Numbered from the stretch's first letter, positions 32,529 to 44,906 are shown. The stretch: 64,000 bases of DNA from Zarea fungicola (GCA_900169235.1 FWCC01000158.1:62001-126000); one strand, 5' to 3'. Program-made: numbers and translations. Notes: generated by a model from the letters alone, not told the origin.

Positions 32529-33158
32529 TTATACAGACGTGGCCACAAAGTAATTTACTGCCAATGGTTCACCAAGACCCATTTTCGTCTCAAAGAGTGA
32601 CTGATCCCAGCGAATTCGTGCCATAAGTCCAGGTTCCGCCGACAGCGATAGAATTTCTCGCACGGCCTCGCTGCTGGCAAGATTTGGGGGCTGCTCCCAG
32701 ATCAGAAATATGTAGCGATGCGGTGCTGACGGTGGTGGCGGCCCAGGACCAACATAGGGCATGATGGGAGGAGATTCTGATTCTAGAGCCGTGAAGCCCT
32801 CGCTGTCGTCATTTGAGGCGCCGACCTTGTGGACCGCGACGAGGTCTGTCTGTATCCAGTGTGCAATCGGGCCCAGGAATGAAAAGGAAGGAAACGGGGC
32901 GTCGAGGTCAAGACACACAGCAATGTACTTTGCAACGCCACCGCCCACGCCACCATCTCGTAGTGAGTACTGTGGCTTCAGAAGCGCCCGCACAATCGAG
33001 AGGGCAGGCGTAGCTTTTGTCGGCACGCTGGAAAGTTTGACGCCATGGTGTGAGATTGCTGTCCCATCAGGGAAGATGACACGTAGGGAAGGGGGTGTGT
33101 CCTTTGAACAAGCGGCCAGCTTCTCGAGGGCGCTTAGAACGGAAGGGCAAGGTCTCAT
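32529..33158 (-). CDS. PEBP-family protein (phosphatidylethanolamine-binding-like)
   Basis: 209 residues from the ATG at 33158. PEBP landmarks are AVCLDLDAPFPS (DPDxP-like ligand-binding segment), FLGPIAHWIQTD and YVGPGPPPPSAPHRYIFLIWEQ (GPxPP...HRY). Family members bind phospholipids or act as carboxypeptidase inhibitors. An upstream minus-strand frame at 33261 begins with a hydrophobic signal-peptide-like stretch, but I could not join it in phase, so the N-terminus remains uncertain. Start confidence is low, family confidence good. Confidence 0.78.
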   Translation of the reverse strand: MRPCPSVLSALEKLAACSKDTPPSLRVIFPDGTAISHHGVKLSSVPTKATPALSIVRALLKPQYSLRDGGVGGGVAKYIAVCLDLDAPFPSFSFLGPIAHWIQTDLVAVHKVGASNDDSEGFTALESESPPIMPYVGPGPPPPSAPHRYIFLIWEQPPNLASSEAVREILSLSAEPGLMARIRWDQSLFETKMGLGEPLAVNYFVATSV

Positions 33159-33908
33159 TGTTTCGACTGTTTTGTTCAATATTAGCGAACGAGTGCGGCA
33201 GCTTACACAGGAAAAGGAAACCCACCGTTGTTGCTACGTACAGGCGAGCTGATCTAGTCACGGATCGTTCAAAACGATGAAATTGTCAATAAGAGGAGAA
33301 TAAAACAATTGACAGTCATTGTAGCCGGCACCAGCTGGTTTTAAGTTTATAGAACTGCGGCTTTAAACCGGCATAAGGCCCCGATCGAACTTCCCATTTT
33401 GTACCAATCCTGCGGGATCGCCCCGAGAAAAGACATTTTAATTCAGACTAAATTGCACTAAATCCGGTTCCATATCTCCGGACCTCCGCTGCATCGTTAA
33501 TTTTCCTTTGGTAAAATTTTATTTGCGGATGATGGAACCCGGCAAGCCAACTCTGAAAAAGGCAGATGTCGGCGCCGCATCGGCAGACTAGAATCCGAAA
33601 CTAAGCTCACATGAGCCCGCAGCCGATCCCAGAGTACACGGGGGTCTGGTTCCATCTCTGGCAAAGCATCCATTGATTTAAAACAAGGATAAATGGTCGA
33701 GTCGCTCGGACCCGGGTCAATTGACGGCATAATTATGTCGCCACTGCGGAGAAGACGGTCAACACATGGGCATATCGCGTGAATCCTCAAGGGATTGCAA
33801 CGTACATCTTTCAAAAATGATACATAGGCGGCAGGCGGACCTTCTCCTTCGGTTTTACATTGTTGATCATTAAAAGGGAAATTCAACGCTACCGGAATCT
33901 TTAGCACA
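33159..33908. other. Divergent intergenic region between PEBP and MFS 2
   Basis: 750 bp with no gene I can support; a minus-strand frame at 33497-33991 overlaps the MFS start and has no family features. Confidence 0.4.
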
Positions 33909-35649
33909 ATGGAAGCCCGAGCTTCAGATGGAGAACCGATGCCAATATCGTCACCGGGCGTCGCCCTTCCGGTGGATGAAGACGCCGACAAACAAATACA
34001 GTCATTTCCGACTCAGCAGTCTGCCTCACATAATGAAGAAAATGAGAAACAGGGCACAGCGCCAACTCCAGAGCCAGTTCCACGGCGCGTACCGCACTCC
34101 GTCTTCTCACGCCGCACCAAGTTGTTCATCATCAGCATGACCGTCTTTGCCACCTTCTTCTCGCCTTTTTCCTCGTTTCTCTACCTGCCCGCCCTTACGC
34201 CCATCGCGGAGGATTACCGCCAGTCCATCAGCAACATCAACCTGACCGTGACCCTTTACCAAATCATGCAGGCCCTGGCGCCGCTCTTCTTTGGCGACCT
34301 TAGCGACCAGATTGGCCGCCGCCCCGTGTACATGGCCACCTTTGTCATCTATCTAGGAGCTAACATTGGACTGGCTCTACAAAACTCCTATGTAGCACTC
34401 ATGATTCTGCGTGCGCTGCAGAGCACTGGTAGCAGCGCGACTGTCGCCATTGGCAATGCCGTCGTTGCAGATTTGACCACGCCGGCGGAGAGGGGTGGCT
34501 ATATTACCATTGTGCAAGCGAGCATCATGTTTGCGCCGGCGATGGCGCCTGCTCTTGGTGGCATATTGACTCAGTTTCTCGGTTGGCGATCTACATTTTG
34601 GTTTCTTGTCATTGCGGCTGGTGTTTTTGTTGTCATTTACATTCCGTTCGTACCAGAAGTAAGTTTCTTTTTTTCTGCGGAGCTGGTTTGTCAGATTCAT
34701 CTCCGGACAAGCATACATCTAACAAAAAGAAATGTAGTCTGCGCGAAGCATCGTAGATAATGGCTCCATCCCCCCGCCGGCGCTGAATCAATCTATTACA
34801 TCCAACATTCGTTGGCGTCGCAAGCAGCGCGACATCGAAACCAATCCAGACGCGGAACCCATTCCCAAGCCCAAGGAGCTCCCCAGAAAGATCCCCATCC
34901 CCAACATCTGGGCCGCTGTGCGCATCGCCTTTGAAAAGGACGTCGGGCTTCTCCTCCTCTTCAACTCTCTTCTCGTCATGACCAACTTCGCCGTGCTCAT
35001 CCCACTACAAGACGTCATCCGGCGTCGCTACCACTTCAACGATCTCCAGGTCGGCCTGTGCTATATTCCATACGCCATGGGCTCCATGGTCGGCGCTCTC
35101 ATCATGGGCCGGCTTCTCAACTGGTACTACGCCCGCGTCGCGCTCTCGCTCGGCATGACGCCCGATAGGAAGCGCAACGACGAGCTGCGCCGATTCCCTA
35201 TTGAGCGGGCGCGCATCGATCCCGTATGGCCGTGGGTTGTTCTGGCTATCGCCACGACGGGCTGCTGGGGCTGGGTCGTCACCGCTGGCTCGAGCCTCGC
35301 GGCGCCGCTGGTGGTGTTGTTCTTCCAGGGCGTGAGCGTCGCGGGCCCCATGTCTGCGCTTTCGACGGTGCTCGTCGATTTGTATCCTTCGAATGCCGGG
35401 CGGGTGTCATCCACCTTTAACTTGACGAGAGCCACGATGAGTGCCATCTCTTCGGCAGTGGTGCAGCTGATCATTGATGCGTGGGGGTATGGGTACACGT
35501 ACTTGTTCATGGGCCTGCTTGTGTTGGTGGCAAGTCCTTCTTTGGTTTGCGTCAGAATATGGGGACCAAAATGGAGAGAAGAGAGATACGTGCGATTGGA
35601 AAAGCAGCAGGCAAAAGCGCAGCAGGCAAATCAGGAGAATCGGTCATAA
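33909..35649 (+). CDS. MFS transporter 2 (DHA1 type, 12 helices)
   Basis: Two exons (33909-34658, 34738-35649; 79-bp intron with GTAAGT and CTAAC) give 553 residues. The cytosolic N-tail of about 70 residues is followed by helices including FSPFSSFLYLPALTPIA; GDLSDQIGRRPVY is the conserved MFS loop 2-3 motif, and a GG-containing motif C lies in MAPALGGIL. A basic central loop (IRWRRKQRDIETN) separates the two halves, and the C-tail is Gln/Lys-rich. This fits multidrug proton antiporters of the Tpo/Flr1 kind. No evidence links it to the cluster at the left. Confidence 0.9.
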
Positions 35650-35771
35650 CTAGCGGTCATATTTGACAGGTAGCAGATTTTGCATTGCATGATACCCTCA
35701 TTACATAGCAATAGAGGTTTACAGTACAAATAGCGATGCCTTCCTGCTGTACAATTTCTCGCGACAGGTCT

Positions 35772-36254
35772 TCAGTTGCTCTTCTTTGCACTCGGTACCT
35801 TCTTCAGCCCGACACCAGAAACAATCAGAACGCGTATGATGATGACGGGCCAGGTTGCCCAGAATATCACATGGTCATCTTTTGTCCAGCTGGCCACGTC
35901 CAGCCACACCGACCATCCACCGACAGCTTGCGCAATCGCATGGCAATAGAAGGCATCATTGATGAGGATGCCGGCGCAGAGGTACCGCCACAGGCGGACG
36001 TCATCGAAAAGGCGCATCACAATGGCCTCGATGAAAGCAAAGTAGACCCAAGAGCCGCCAACGGTAGTGTACATGAACGTCTCAGAGTTTGTGAAGGGAA
36101 AGGCGTCGCGCGTCATGGTGGCCAGGTAGCTGCCGGGGCTGTACAGGCACATCCATGTGCCGTTGAGGGCAAAGAGTGGTTCGAGGATGGTGAGGATGAA
36201 GCGAAAGGCAAACGGTACAGCAACCGTGGCCGGAACGATGGTATTATCCGCCAT
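35772..36254 (-). CDS. Small four-helix membrane protein (DUF7704-like)
   Basis: 160 residues from the ATG at 36254. Hydrophobic segments include PFAFRFILTILEPLFALNG near the start, GGSWVYFAFIEAIVMRL, LCAGILINDAFYCHAIAQAVGG and the final VIIIRVLIVSGVGL. Many ascomycetes carry proteins of this shape; I recall the family as DUF7704 but cannot verify it. Function unknown; probably in an internal membrane. The lysine-rich tail KKVPSAKKSN might be an ER signal. Confidence 0.72.
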   Translation of the reverse strand: MADNTIVPATVAVPFAFRFILTILEPLFALNGTWMCLYSPGSYLATMTRDAFPFTNSETFMYTTVGGSWVYFAFIEAIVMRLFDDVRLWRYLCAGILINDAFYCHAIAQAVGGWSVWLDVASWTKDDHVIFWATWPVIIIRVLIVSGVGLKKVPSAKKSN

Positions 36255-36666
36255 TGTAATGGTTTTAGCAAGACGGCTCAATCGTCTTTCTTCAACCGTG
36301 ACTCCGTGAGTGAGGGGAGAGTATGCAAGGTGAAGAAACAGGTGATCCGCGTGGCGCTAAACTCCATTGTACGCATCAATCCTACGGTGGCTTCTTGGCA
36401 GCTTGCACCAGGAGCAAATACACTGCTTTTCAATCAACCCTGTTTTTTTTTCAGTATTTATTATAAGATGTAATATTTTATGTCGCGTTTCTCAGTCAAA
36501 TTCGTAGATGTGTCGTCATTGGCGATGTAGCAAACAGGATATGTAGCTGCGTGCTGCCTCACTATAATTTCGCACCGTTTATTATAAAGAACGATTCATT
36601 CAAGCTCATTCTCTGTAGATTAATTTTCATATTTTTCTCTTGGCCATTCAGGGCTGGTCGTGTCGT
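36255..36666. other. Intergenic region
   Basis: The leader of the membrane-protein gene and the 3' end of the acidic protein gene; T-run near 36445. Nothing else seen. Confidence 0.45.
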
Positions 36667-37479
36667 TTAATCCTCGTCTTCGTCGCTGCTGCCCTCCTGT
36701 CCCTCTAGCTCTTCAATCTCCCTCTGCCTCTCTTCATCTTCCTTGGCATCCTCTTCCACTTCGACAGCCATCCTCTCAACAAGCTGCGCAATTGCGGCCA
36801 GATCCTCTGCCGACGCATCCCTGAGCTCCTGCTCCAGCTGCGCCTGAAGGGCCTGCTTCAGCTGAAGGGTCCTCTTCTCGAGCTCCGCGAGGTGCCTCTC
36901 GCGCATCGCCTCCAGCTCGTCCTCGGTCCTCTCCGACTCCTCCAGCCCCGAGAGCGGCTCGTCGCTGTCGCGTTCCGTCGTCTCGGGCAGCAGAAACTTG
37001 GCCCGGACCGCATTCTCAAACGCAAACTCCTGGGGCCGCGCCGCTTCGGCCAGCGCGCTCGCCGCCGCCGCCACGGCGTCGTCCTCGTACTCGTCGTCCA
37101 CGGCGTACACTTCACTCGTGTCAAACGTCCACCACCCCATCGTCACCGTCTCCAGCGCGGCGTAGCTGAGCTCGCCAGTGCGGTCGTCGGGCGCCCAGTA
37201 CGCTGCGACGACCTCTGGGATGGAGCGCAGGCGGCCCCCCGTCATGGCCTGGACGGTGCGCGCGAGCACGTCGGCCGGCGGCCGGCCGCAGGCCTGGTCA
37301 AACTGCACCGCGTCGAGCGAGTCTGGGTAGGCGAGCATCTTGCCGTAGAGGTCCAGGCGGCTGAGGAAAAGCATGCGCTCCGCCTTCGTGAGGGCGGCAT
37401 TGTCCTTGCCTGCCTTTTCGCAGAGGCGCCGCGAAATGACGGGGCGAGAGGAGCCAAAATGCCGTTGCGAGAGACTCAT
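36667..37479 (-). CDS. Hypothetical acidic protein with C-terminal coiled coil
   Basis: 270 residues from the ATG at 37479 (MSLSQRHFGSSRP); the frame extends to 37548. The N-terminal half is globular-looking, with ERMLFLSRLDLYGKML and a Trp-rich VTMGWWTFDTSEVY segment. The C-terminal third is a predicted long helix of alternating Glu/Leu/Ala (about 195-255) ending in an acidic SSDEDED tail. Strong third-position G/C bias supports real coding. I do not recognise the family, so no function is offered. Confidence 0.65.
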   Translation of the reverse strand: MSLSQRHFGSSRPVISRRLCEKAGKDNAALTKAERMLFLSRLDLYGKMLAYPDSLDAVQFDQACGRPPADVLARTVQAMTGGRLRSIPEVVAAYWAPDDRTGELSYAALETVTMGWWTFDTSEVYAVDDEYEDDAVAAAASALAEAARPQEFAFENAVRAKFLLPETTERDSDEPLSGLEESERTEDELEAMRERHLAELEKRTLQLKQALQAQLEQELRDASAEDLAAIAQLVERMAVEVEEDAKEDEERQREIEELEGQEGSSDEDED

Positions 37480-40400
37480 GCTGATTTCTTCTGAATCTTT
37501 TTGGGGAGGGGTATAGTTTTTGCTGGTGTGCAAAAACGGGTGATGCATTTGATTTGGTGCTTGCTTCTAGGGCTGGTGGAGGGCTAGCGCCTACAAAACT
37601 TCCATCTTCAAACATACACAAACATAATAGTGACAATCGCTGAATGTATCAATGTTTCACTCAAAGGAGGGTGTGAGTATAGTTTTGACTGCTGCAATAG
37701 CAGCAACTGGTAGATTAATATCCAGTTGTTATACTACGCCGGCCATTTATTCAGTTTACTGGACGGTTTAGGTGCGCCGAAAATGGCTTAAAACTTGGTT
37801 GCCTTTACGGACAACAACCAGTTTTAGGATTACTTCTCTCATTTTATGATTAAACAAATGTTATAATCTTTTACTCTTTCTCGTATCTCCTAAAACTGCA
37901 GGCGGAACCGATATCGAGACAACTTGAAACCAGGAATTAGGCTATAGGGTACGGAATGGGAACACGGCATCGCAACCATTGACACTGTTAGGTAGCAAAT
38001 AGCTACGAAATGCCACAAAAACAACTTGAATTAAAATTATTATTCACCATCTACTAGGATTAAAGGCTACTGGTTTACATTCAAGGCAGACAATGGGACA
38101 TTCTTTGTCGTATCTGTATCGCGCGCTCACGAGCGTATCTGTCTAGCCCTGTGCAGCAGGTTAATTAACCTACAAACTCAACATCCATGTAGACATAAGT
38201 TCCGTCATTATTACATATAATGTCTCTCCTTTCATGTTAATATATTTTAAATTGCTCCAGCGTAATACCATTGGCGCACAGCTGTCCAGCTTGCAGCATA
38301 TGCCGAAGACCGACTCGGACAGGCCGAAACACCGCTGGTCGTCGCGATAATAAAGGATTCAGCCTCACACCCAATTCAGCAGGAGAACAAGGGAGGGCCA
38401 TCTAAATGCAAGGGTTAGCGGAGCTTGCCGCTGAAATCCTACACGGCATACGCGAGCTTGGGGTCGTCGATAGAATAGCTTGCAGAACGGGCCTTGTCAA
38501 CGACTATATTAACACAGGCTTAAAATATTTGGTTTGCCAGATATGGCAAGCTATGCGGAGAAAAACCAGATTCAATCTCGTCGCGCAATGGCCTATTACA
38601 TGCTGCCATGAGTTGCGCTTGTTCCCCAGTTCCAACTATTCTGCTGCTCAACAGGAGGTGTAACGGGATCTGCGGCACATCGCCAAGGCCAGCCATTTCC
38701 GTTCCAGCCCAGTGCTTGGAATGGGATCGGCAGTTCCATTGACGCAAGGTACCAGCATCCCGTTCCAGCCCCCTGCTCTCAATTGCTCGAGAAAGGGGTG
38801 ATTCAGAAAAAAGAAATCAGCCTTGCGACAATGCAGCTTGGCTGATTAGCGCTATTTGGCAGGTGAGCCTTTGTGTGTGGCGTGATGCCACCTCATCTCG
38901 TGCTTACATGCACAACTAATGGCCAGACTATGCAGAAAAATTGCGGTTCGACTTTACACCGGGTCTTATTTTGCCAGTATTTAGATCATATCCGAGGCCA
39001 ATTATTGACATGTTAAGAATAGACTTGACTAAAATGCAGCGTCCAGGATTGCCTGTATGCTTCTAGGCTTGTTCGCGATCGGAGCGGGGTTTATCTCGGG
39101 AAGGCCATCTATTTTTGCTGACAGTCACCAGGGGCAGGCAAGATTCAAAAACAGAAAGCTCCGCGAGCTGCCATATTTCCTTCTCGTTAACGTTCAACGG
39201 TCAAGGTTCAAAGCTCGGTTGCGACATGACACAAAAGTCCGAAAGTTATTCGACAATGGGCAGATTCTTGCCTGAAAGCTGCGAGGACAGGGGTAACCTG
39301 ATCAAGATTCTCTCGTTGACGGGATAATTTCTTGGCAACTTTGCTGTTAGCCAAGTGAATTGGTTAGCTAGCCAAACTTCATGTGTCCGTGCCAACGCTA
39401 CAGTGGAGTTATGACACCTAGACGATAGACTGTTCGCCGCCCAAGGCAATAATAAGTGGTGGTGGTTCTCAAGTACAAACCCAGATCTACGGCTTACTTA
39501 TTGCTATAATTGGGTATGGCGAATCTGCCAAGCAAGATGCTGGGGGAGACAGGGGGTTCCCAACGGGCTTAGAACAAAACCGAACCCCCAATCCAATTGC
39601 TCCGTTCGAGCAGGAAGCGCGGTGTCCTTGGCCCCTTTTGGTTTGGTTAGGAAATAGTCAAATGACTGCATAACGTAGTTAACATGTTCCCCTGCACTGC
39701 CGAGGTCAGCCGCAAAACCCGGCCGGGGAGGGTTGGGGGTGTCAATCTGCCCTACGGCGCTCGATTTTGTATCCGCTCATCGGTCATCGGGCAACTGTAG
39801 TGGGCCGAAGCTGATAACTAAATAGAGATTTAGCGTGAAAGGTCCCCATCTCTTTCTCGCATTGCTCGCTTCTTTGGTTTTCGCGGTGCGTTTCTGTTGC
39901 TGCCGCTTTGCATCGTTTCATCGGGCTCCATTAAAATGTAAGAAGCTGAAAAATAGATAGATCGAAGTAGAGCAGATAATCCCCGGCTTCGACGTCACTT
40001 GGTACACAAAGTTCCTGGGTCCAGGTTCTGGAAGGAAAAAGCACGCTGTCGTCCTGGCCAATAATGGGCGATTATTTGGCATTTGGTGGCTTCGTGCCTG
40101 CGTCGGGCCATGCTACACTCTACACTCTACACTTCGGTCAACCAGTTAAGAATAAACCTGTATTAAATATTACACTATATTATGGCTGGTACAGCAAGGC
40201 ACACATTCGCGTTCACTTATTTTTTTGTGTTTTATCCTTTATTACTTGCCTTCTCTCGGTACTCTGGTACTGACGTACATGTATTAGTACCAGCTCGACT
40301 GGCAGATCATTGTCTCTGGCTAATTAGCTCGAAATGATTGTCTCGAACCAGCATACGCACTCTTTGCTGGCTTATTGGTAGTTTTAGACATCATTTTTTA

Positions 40401-41090
40401 GTAACAATTAGCTGTTGCAACGTGCGAGCGCTGCACCAGACAACCTGAAGTCCGCCACTGCGGGGATACGTAGGAAGATCAATTGTCTGGCTCAATTCAA
40501 CCTTGGCTAGCAGTTTGATAAACTGCGTTGTAAATTAAAGGATCATAAGAGAAGGGCGTCATAACTCTAGGTCTATAGGCTAGAACGGAAATGATGCCGT
40601 TTATCCATTGCCTCCGCTCCCCGTCTTCAACCCAACCCCCCGCGTCAGCCTTGCAACTGTGGGCTGGATTCCAGCCGTCAAAGCAGAGACACTAATATGA
40701 ACGATCAGAGTCGTCATGGTGTGGGTACCAGATGTGTAGCTGTCAGCTCCCAGACAGGACCGTGAGGACTTTTGTCTTTGGCCGCGATGCATGTGCACAT
40801 GTACACCCTCTGTCTGAAGCTACTTGCCGATAGGAACCCATGGTCTTGCCCAATTTGGATGGTGGTGACTGGCCGGAAAGTCTAGAGGAGACTCAAGCCC
40901 TGAGTATACTTGTTTTTAAAATTTAACTCAGTATGGAGGAAAATGAATATATAAGGGCCAGTTACCACCCCTCAAAATCCTGTATTTTGTCTCTTGTCTC
41001 ATCAGCTTCTTTAAGAATCAACCTCAATTACAACTTCTACAACATTCTCAAACTTGAAATTCCAAGACACAACATACACACCTCGCCATC
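37480..41090. promoter_or_regulatory. Gene-poor 3.6 kb region with TATA box of the secreted-protein gene
   Basis: No supportable coding region. A TATATAAG box at 40948-40955 lies about 140 bp before the ATG at 41091. The stretch is not strongly depleted in CA/TG and does not look RIP-mutated. Confidence 0.5.
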
Positions 41091-41708
41091 ATGAAGGTTT
41101 CCCAGATCATTGCCTACCTCGCCCTCGGCACCTCGGCCGTCTTTGCCCTTCCCACTGAGGAGGTCGTTGAGAGGGAGGTTGAGATTGAAGCCCGCAACCT
41201 GCCCGACCTCAACTCCGTGCAGACAGCGTATGCCAACGCAATCATTGCCCAGGCTAAGAAGGACGCCGTCGGCGCACACGGCTGCCAGGCTGCTATTGCC
41301 ACTGCAATGGTTGAGGTATGCATCCTGCTTTCTCTTCCACAGTTCAACTGTGTCCCCCTTCCAAGAAAGAATACGACTAATATCATTTGCGAACCTTAGA
41401 CCTCCATCATCATGTACGCCAACAACGCCGTGCCTGCATCCCTCAAGTACCACCATGACCGCATCGGCTCCGACCACGACTCCATCGGCCTCTTCCAGCA
41501 GCGCGCCTCCATCTACAAGAACATTGCCTGTGACATGGGTGCTGCCTGCTCCGCTGGCCAGTTCTTCACCGAGATGAAGAGAGTCAGCGGATGGAAGACC
41601 ATGGCCGTCGGAACGCTCTGCCAGAAGGTCCAGCGCTCCGCGTTCCCTGACCGCTATGCTAAGCAGGTTTCCCTTGCCACCAAGGTTTGCAAGGCTGGCG
41701 GTCTCTAA
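41091..41708 (+). CDS. Small secreted protein, lysozyme-like DSIGLFQQR motif
   Basis: Two exons (41091-41315, 41400-41708; 84-bp intron with GACTAAT branch) give 177 residues. The signal peptide is about residues 1-20 (MKVSQIIAYLALGTSAVFA), followed by an acidic propeptide-like stretch. The mature part has six cysteines and the motif HDSIGLFQQR, seen in lysozyme-like or resuscitation-factor-like domains of actinobacterial and fungal secreted proteins. It may cleave peptidoglycan or act as an effector; both are guesses. A clear TATA box and a long T-rich 3' region suggest strong expression. Confidence 0.82.
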
Positions 41709-42438
41709 ATACTTTCCATTTTTCCATTTTTTCCACTTCGATGTAAAATATCGGAAGTAAGGAAGAGATAGAGCCCAAGCAACTTGTCGGGGGACAAAAC
41801 AAGCTATTTCCTAGACCTGGGGAGATTTTTTCATTCTTTACTCGATGTACATACGCAAATTTAAGAGAGGGGCCTTTTACTAAATCCAGCCATTTCTTGT
41901 GAAATGGGGGTCAGTATATATTCAGTACATAGTTGCTTCTTTCTACCAATCTCATCTTTCATTTATACTCGACTTTCACGTTTGTTTACAATCTTTGAAG
42001 AATAAGTCCAAATTGACCACAAAAATTTACAATATAATTCTAAAAAAAAAAGAATTAAAAATATGTGCAAACGTTTTAGATTTAATTTGTATTATGTATT
42101 AACATTTGCGCGCCGTTTTGGTGTGCTCTCTGTAACTATATAGTCATGCCACCAAAGTGCCCAAGGCTACACATGGTCCGTGCACGACGACCTCCAAAAA
42201 GTCGTTCAAACATTTTGAAGTCGCGGTTCCGCCATTGAGCCGGCATTTCATCACAGACCTTGCAGACTCAACCGCAAACTAGCCATTTCCGAACAATCTA
42301 CACCCGAATCAACTGTCCAATTCCAAACTGCATCTATCAATCTAACTATACTCCGCTTATCGCATATTCACACACACATGCGAAACACAAAACGCAACTA
42401 GCCTCCAGTCGCAAACCGCAAAAAGCCTCCTGCCCAAC
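41709..42438. other. Intergenic region
   Basis: The secreted-protein 3' region and SPF27 promoter; A-rich run near 42040. No gene seen. Confidence 0.45.
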
Positions 42439-43180
42439 ATGTCCATAGCAGCTTACCACGAGTCTCTTCCCTGTACGTTCATCTGCTCCTTTCTTCTTTT
42501 TTTGTCAATCCTTCCCCCCAGCCACAGTAGCTAACCACAATCTACCCAAATCTCTAGATATCGACCAAGAACCCACCGCAGACGCCTACGCCGCCGCCGT
42601 CGCCCTCATCGAGGCTGAAAAGGCCGCCAACCCATCCAAAACAGCCACCGACTTCCTCCCTTCCACACAAGCAGCAGACAAGCCGCCTTCTTCCTCCTTC
42701 TCTCCCGCCATCGAGACCGAACTCCTCCGCATCGCCTCCCAGACGCCCCTTCAACCTCTCGACCTCACACGGTACGAGGCGCAGGAGTCCCCCGACGACG
42801 ATGCATCTGGCAGCATCTCCGTAGAGGCCATGCGCACGCCCCTTGAGCGCGCGTACGTGTCGAGCGCCTACCTCGCCTCGCGCAACCAGAACCTGCAGCT
42901 TCTGGAAAGGGGAGGCAAGAACGCGTGGCTGCTGTCCAACTACCACATCGAGGCCGACCTCAAGGCCCTCGAGTCGGAGCTGGCGGCGACGAAGCGCGAG
43001 ATGGATCTGGTCAATGCCGCGCGGGCGACGAGGCAGAACGAGGTCAAGGCGGAGATGCAGGGGCTCGAGGAGAACTGGAAGACGAGGGTCGGCAAGGTGC
43101 TCGAGACGGAGATTGCGGTCGAGGAGCTGCGGCAGCAGATTCGCGATGAGCTCAAAAACCAAAACAGACCGCAGCAATAG
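42439..43180 (+). CDS. Pre-mRNA splicing factor SPF27 (BCAS2/Cwf7 family)
   Basis: Two exons (42439-42472, 42558-43180; 85-bp intron) give 218 residues. It starts MSIAAYHESLPYIDQEP, a conserved BCAS2-type N-terminus; LERAYVSSAYLASRNQNLQLLE and the long C-terminal coiled coil (about 125-210) are also characteristic. SPF27 is a core subunit of the Prp19/NineTeen complex in the spliceosome. The 34-nt first exon is needed to supply the conserved start. Strong third-position G/C. Nuclear housekeeping gene. Confidence 0.88.
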
Positions 43181-43680
43181 ACTGCAATGACGTTGATGAC
43201 TGATTTATATCTGTCCTCGTTTTTCTAAATTTTCTTCAGGGACAATGGTGCGGTGCACATCTAGGACCAAGAGGGTTGGTAAAGCATGCAAAGGAGAAAA
43301 GGTTTGAGCTCCTGTCGAGCTCACCTGTCTGCGAGACTGCAGCATTCACATGTAAATGGCGTTGTATACGGCGTTCTAGTTCTCTTCAATAAATGATGCT
43401 CATGACAGCTATAATAATAACAAAGGTATCTGCAGAGTAACCGTATCCTTCAGGACAAACCCCAACTACCTGCAAGCTTTACTAGTCACCTGCACTGTAA
43501 TTCCATTTAAAACGCCAACCGTGGGCAGCACCTGTCCAGTGTCACAAAGAAAATAAAAAAAAGACTGTATTCTAGCGCCTCCAAAGCCTGTATCGCCATT
43601 GATTTTCGGTTTGCTGCCCAATTCACACACATGTCACCTCCCGTCAGCCCCTGACCCCCCCATGCTGACCATGACGTTTA
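43181..43680. other. Convergent intergenic region
   Basis: 3' regions of SPF27 and the PKA regulatory subunit gene. No gene seen. Confidence 0.5.
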
Positions 43681-44906
43681 TTAGTCACGGTGCAGAGGAT
43701 CCATCTCCTCGACGCCCGACTTGACGCCCTCGTACTTAGTGCGGCGCAAGATTCCCTCAACGGGACCGAGCAGTCGTTGGAATGCATTCTTGCCAAGGGT
43801 AGCAACCTTGACGTCCGTGGTAGCAACAACACTAGCGGCTCTTGGGGCGTCATTCAACAAGGCCAATTCGCCAAAGAAGTCACCCTTTTTATATTGTAGC
43901 ACCTTGTTGCTGGGATCACCCTTGTAGGCATCCGCCGTGCCCGATTCGAGGAGATAGAAGGAATAGCCTGGGTCACCCTCCTTGATGATAAGGGCGCCTG
44001 GCGCAAACTTTTGCGTCTCGAGCGCGTCGGCAATCTTGGATCGCTCGTACGGGGTAAGAGAAGAGAGCAGTGGAACCTCTTCGAGGAAGCTCTCGTACAT
44101 GCGACGACGGGCAAAAGTCGATTCCATCAGAATTCTGCGAAAGGTGACACGGTCAAGCGCCCACAGGGTGCAATTCCCTTCGGCAGAAACAATGGTGGCG
44201 GCACGAGGAGCATTGTACATGAGAGCAAGCTCACCAAACGATCCTCCAGCTTCAATGTTGCCGACCTTGGCACCCATGCCATCAGGGCCAGGCTCGACGG
44301 CACCAGCAGGGTTGACGTATACGTCAAAGGAGCCCTTTTCGACAACATAGAAGTAATCGCCAGCATCACCTTGGCTAATGACCTGTGGCACCCTATTAGT
44401 TTGATTTTCTTGCACGGAGGGGCATTTGACCTCACCTTGATGCCTTTGGCGGGGATTGGCTTTTCTACAAGAGCACCAAGGATTTGATGGCTCTGCTCAT
44501 CGTCGAGATGGCTGAAGAGGAAGTTTCCCTCAATGGCATGCTTTAGGCGGCTAATTTGATCCGCAGTTTTTTCGTGAACAGGGGGAGTCCAGTTATCGTA
44601 GGTGTCGGCACTGGGTTTCAAAGACTCGGCCGACACCGATGTCCTTCTGTTAAAATTGTACTGTGCGGGGTAGCTTTCTGGGTTTGGTGGTGATCGAGAG
44701 GTGGGTGGTGCATCTCCAGAGGCATCGCCTCCAAAGACATTGGAGAAGCCGGCACTGGTTCCCGGAGCGAAGCTGCTGGCTGTAGGTGACGTCAACGCGT
44801 CTGGCTCCTCTTCTTCAATAACGCGGTGCATCGTATCATTTTGAGATCGATCGCCGCCAAACGGATTGGCATTCGCACCAAAAGGGCTCGAAAAAGGGAC
44901 GGACAT
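43681..44906 (-). CDS. pkaR: cAMP-dependent protein kinase regulatory subunit
   Basis: Two exons (44906-44436, 44382-43681; 53-bp intron) give 390 residues. Inhibitor site RRTSVS at residues 87-92 has a phosphorylatable Ser, as in type II subunits. Two cyclic-nucleotide domains follow, each with its phosphate-binding cassette: FGELALMYNAPRAA (206-219) and FGELALLNDAPRAA (327-340), both with the Glu and Arg that contact cAMP. The N-terminal dimerisation region is short, Ser/Pro-rich and typical of fungal subunits. It holds PKA catalytic subunits inactive until cAMP binds. The frame extends to 45128, but this is taken as 5' leader. Confidence 0.95.

Noticed and set aside
33159..33261. Signal peptide exon for the PEBP-like protein
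   Set aside because: The hydrophobic frame from 33261 cannot be spliced in phase to the PEBP frame with the GT/AG sites I found.
37480..41090. Several 60-85 residue frames in the gene-poor region
   Set aside because: Short, no family features, no splice partners that extend them.
42554..43177. 207-residue antisense frame opposite SPF27
   Set aside because: Gly/Arg/Leu-rich shadow of the sense coding sequence.
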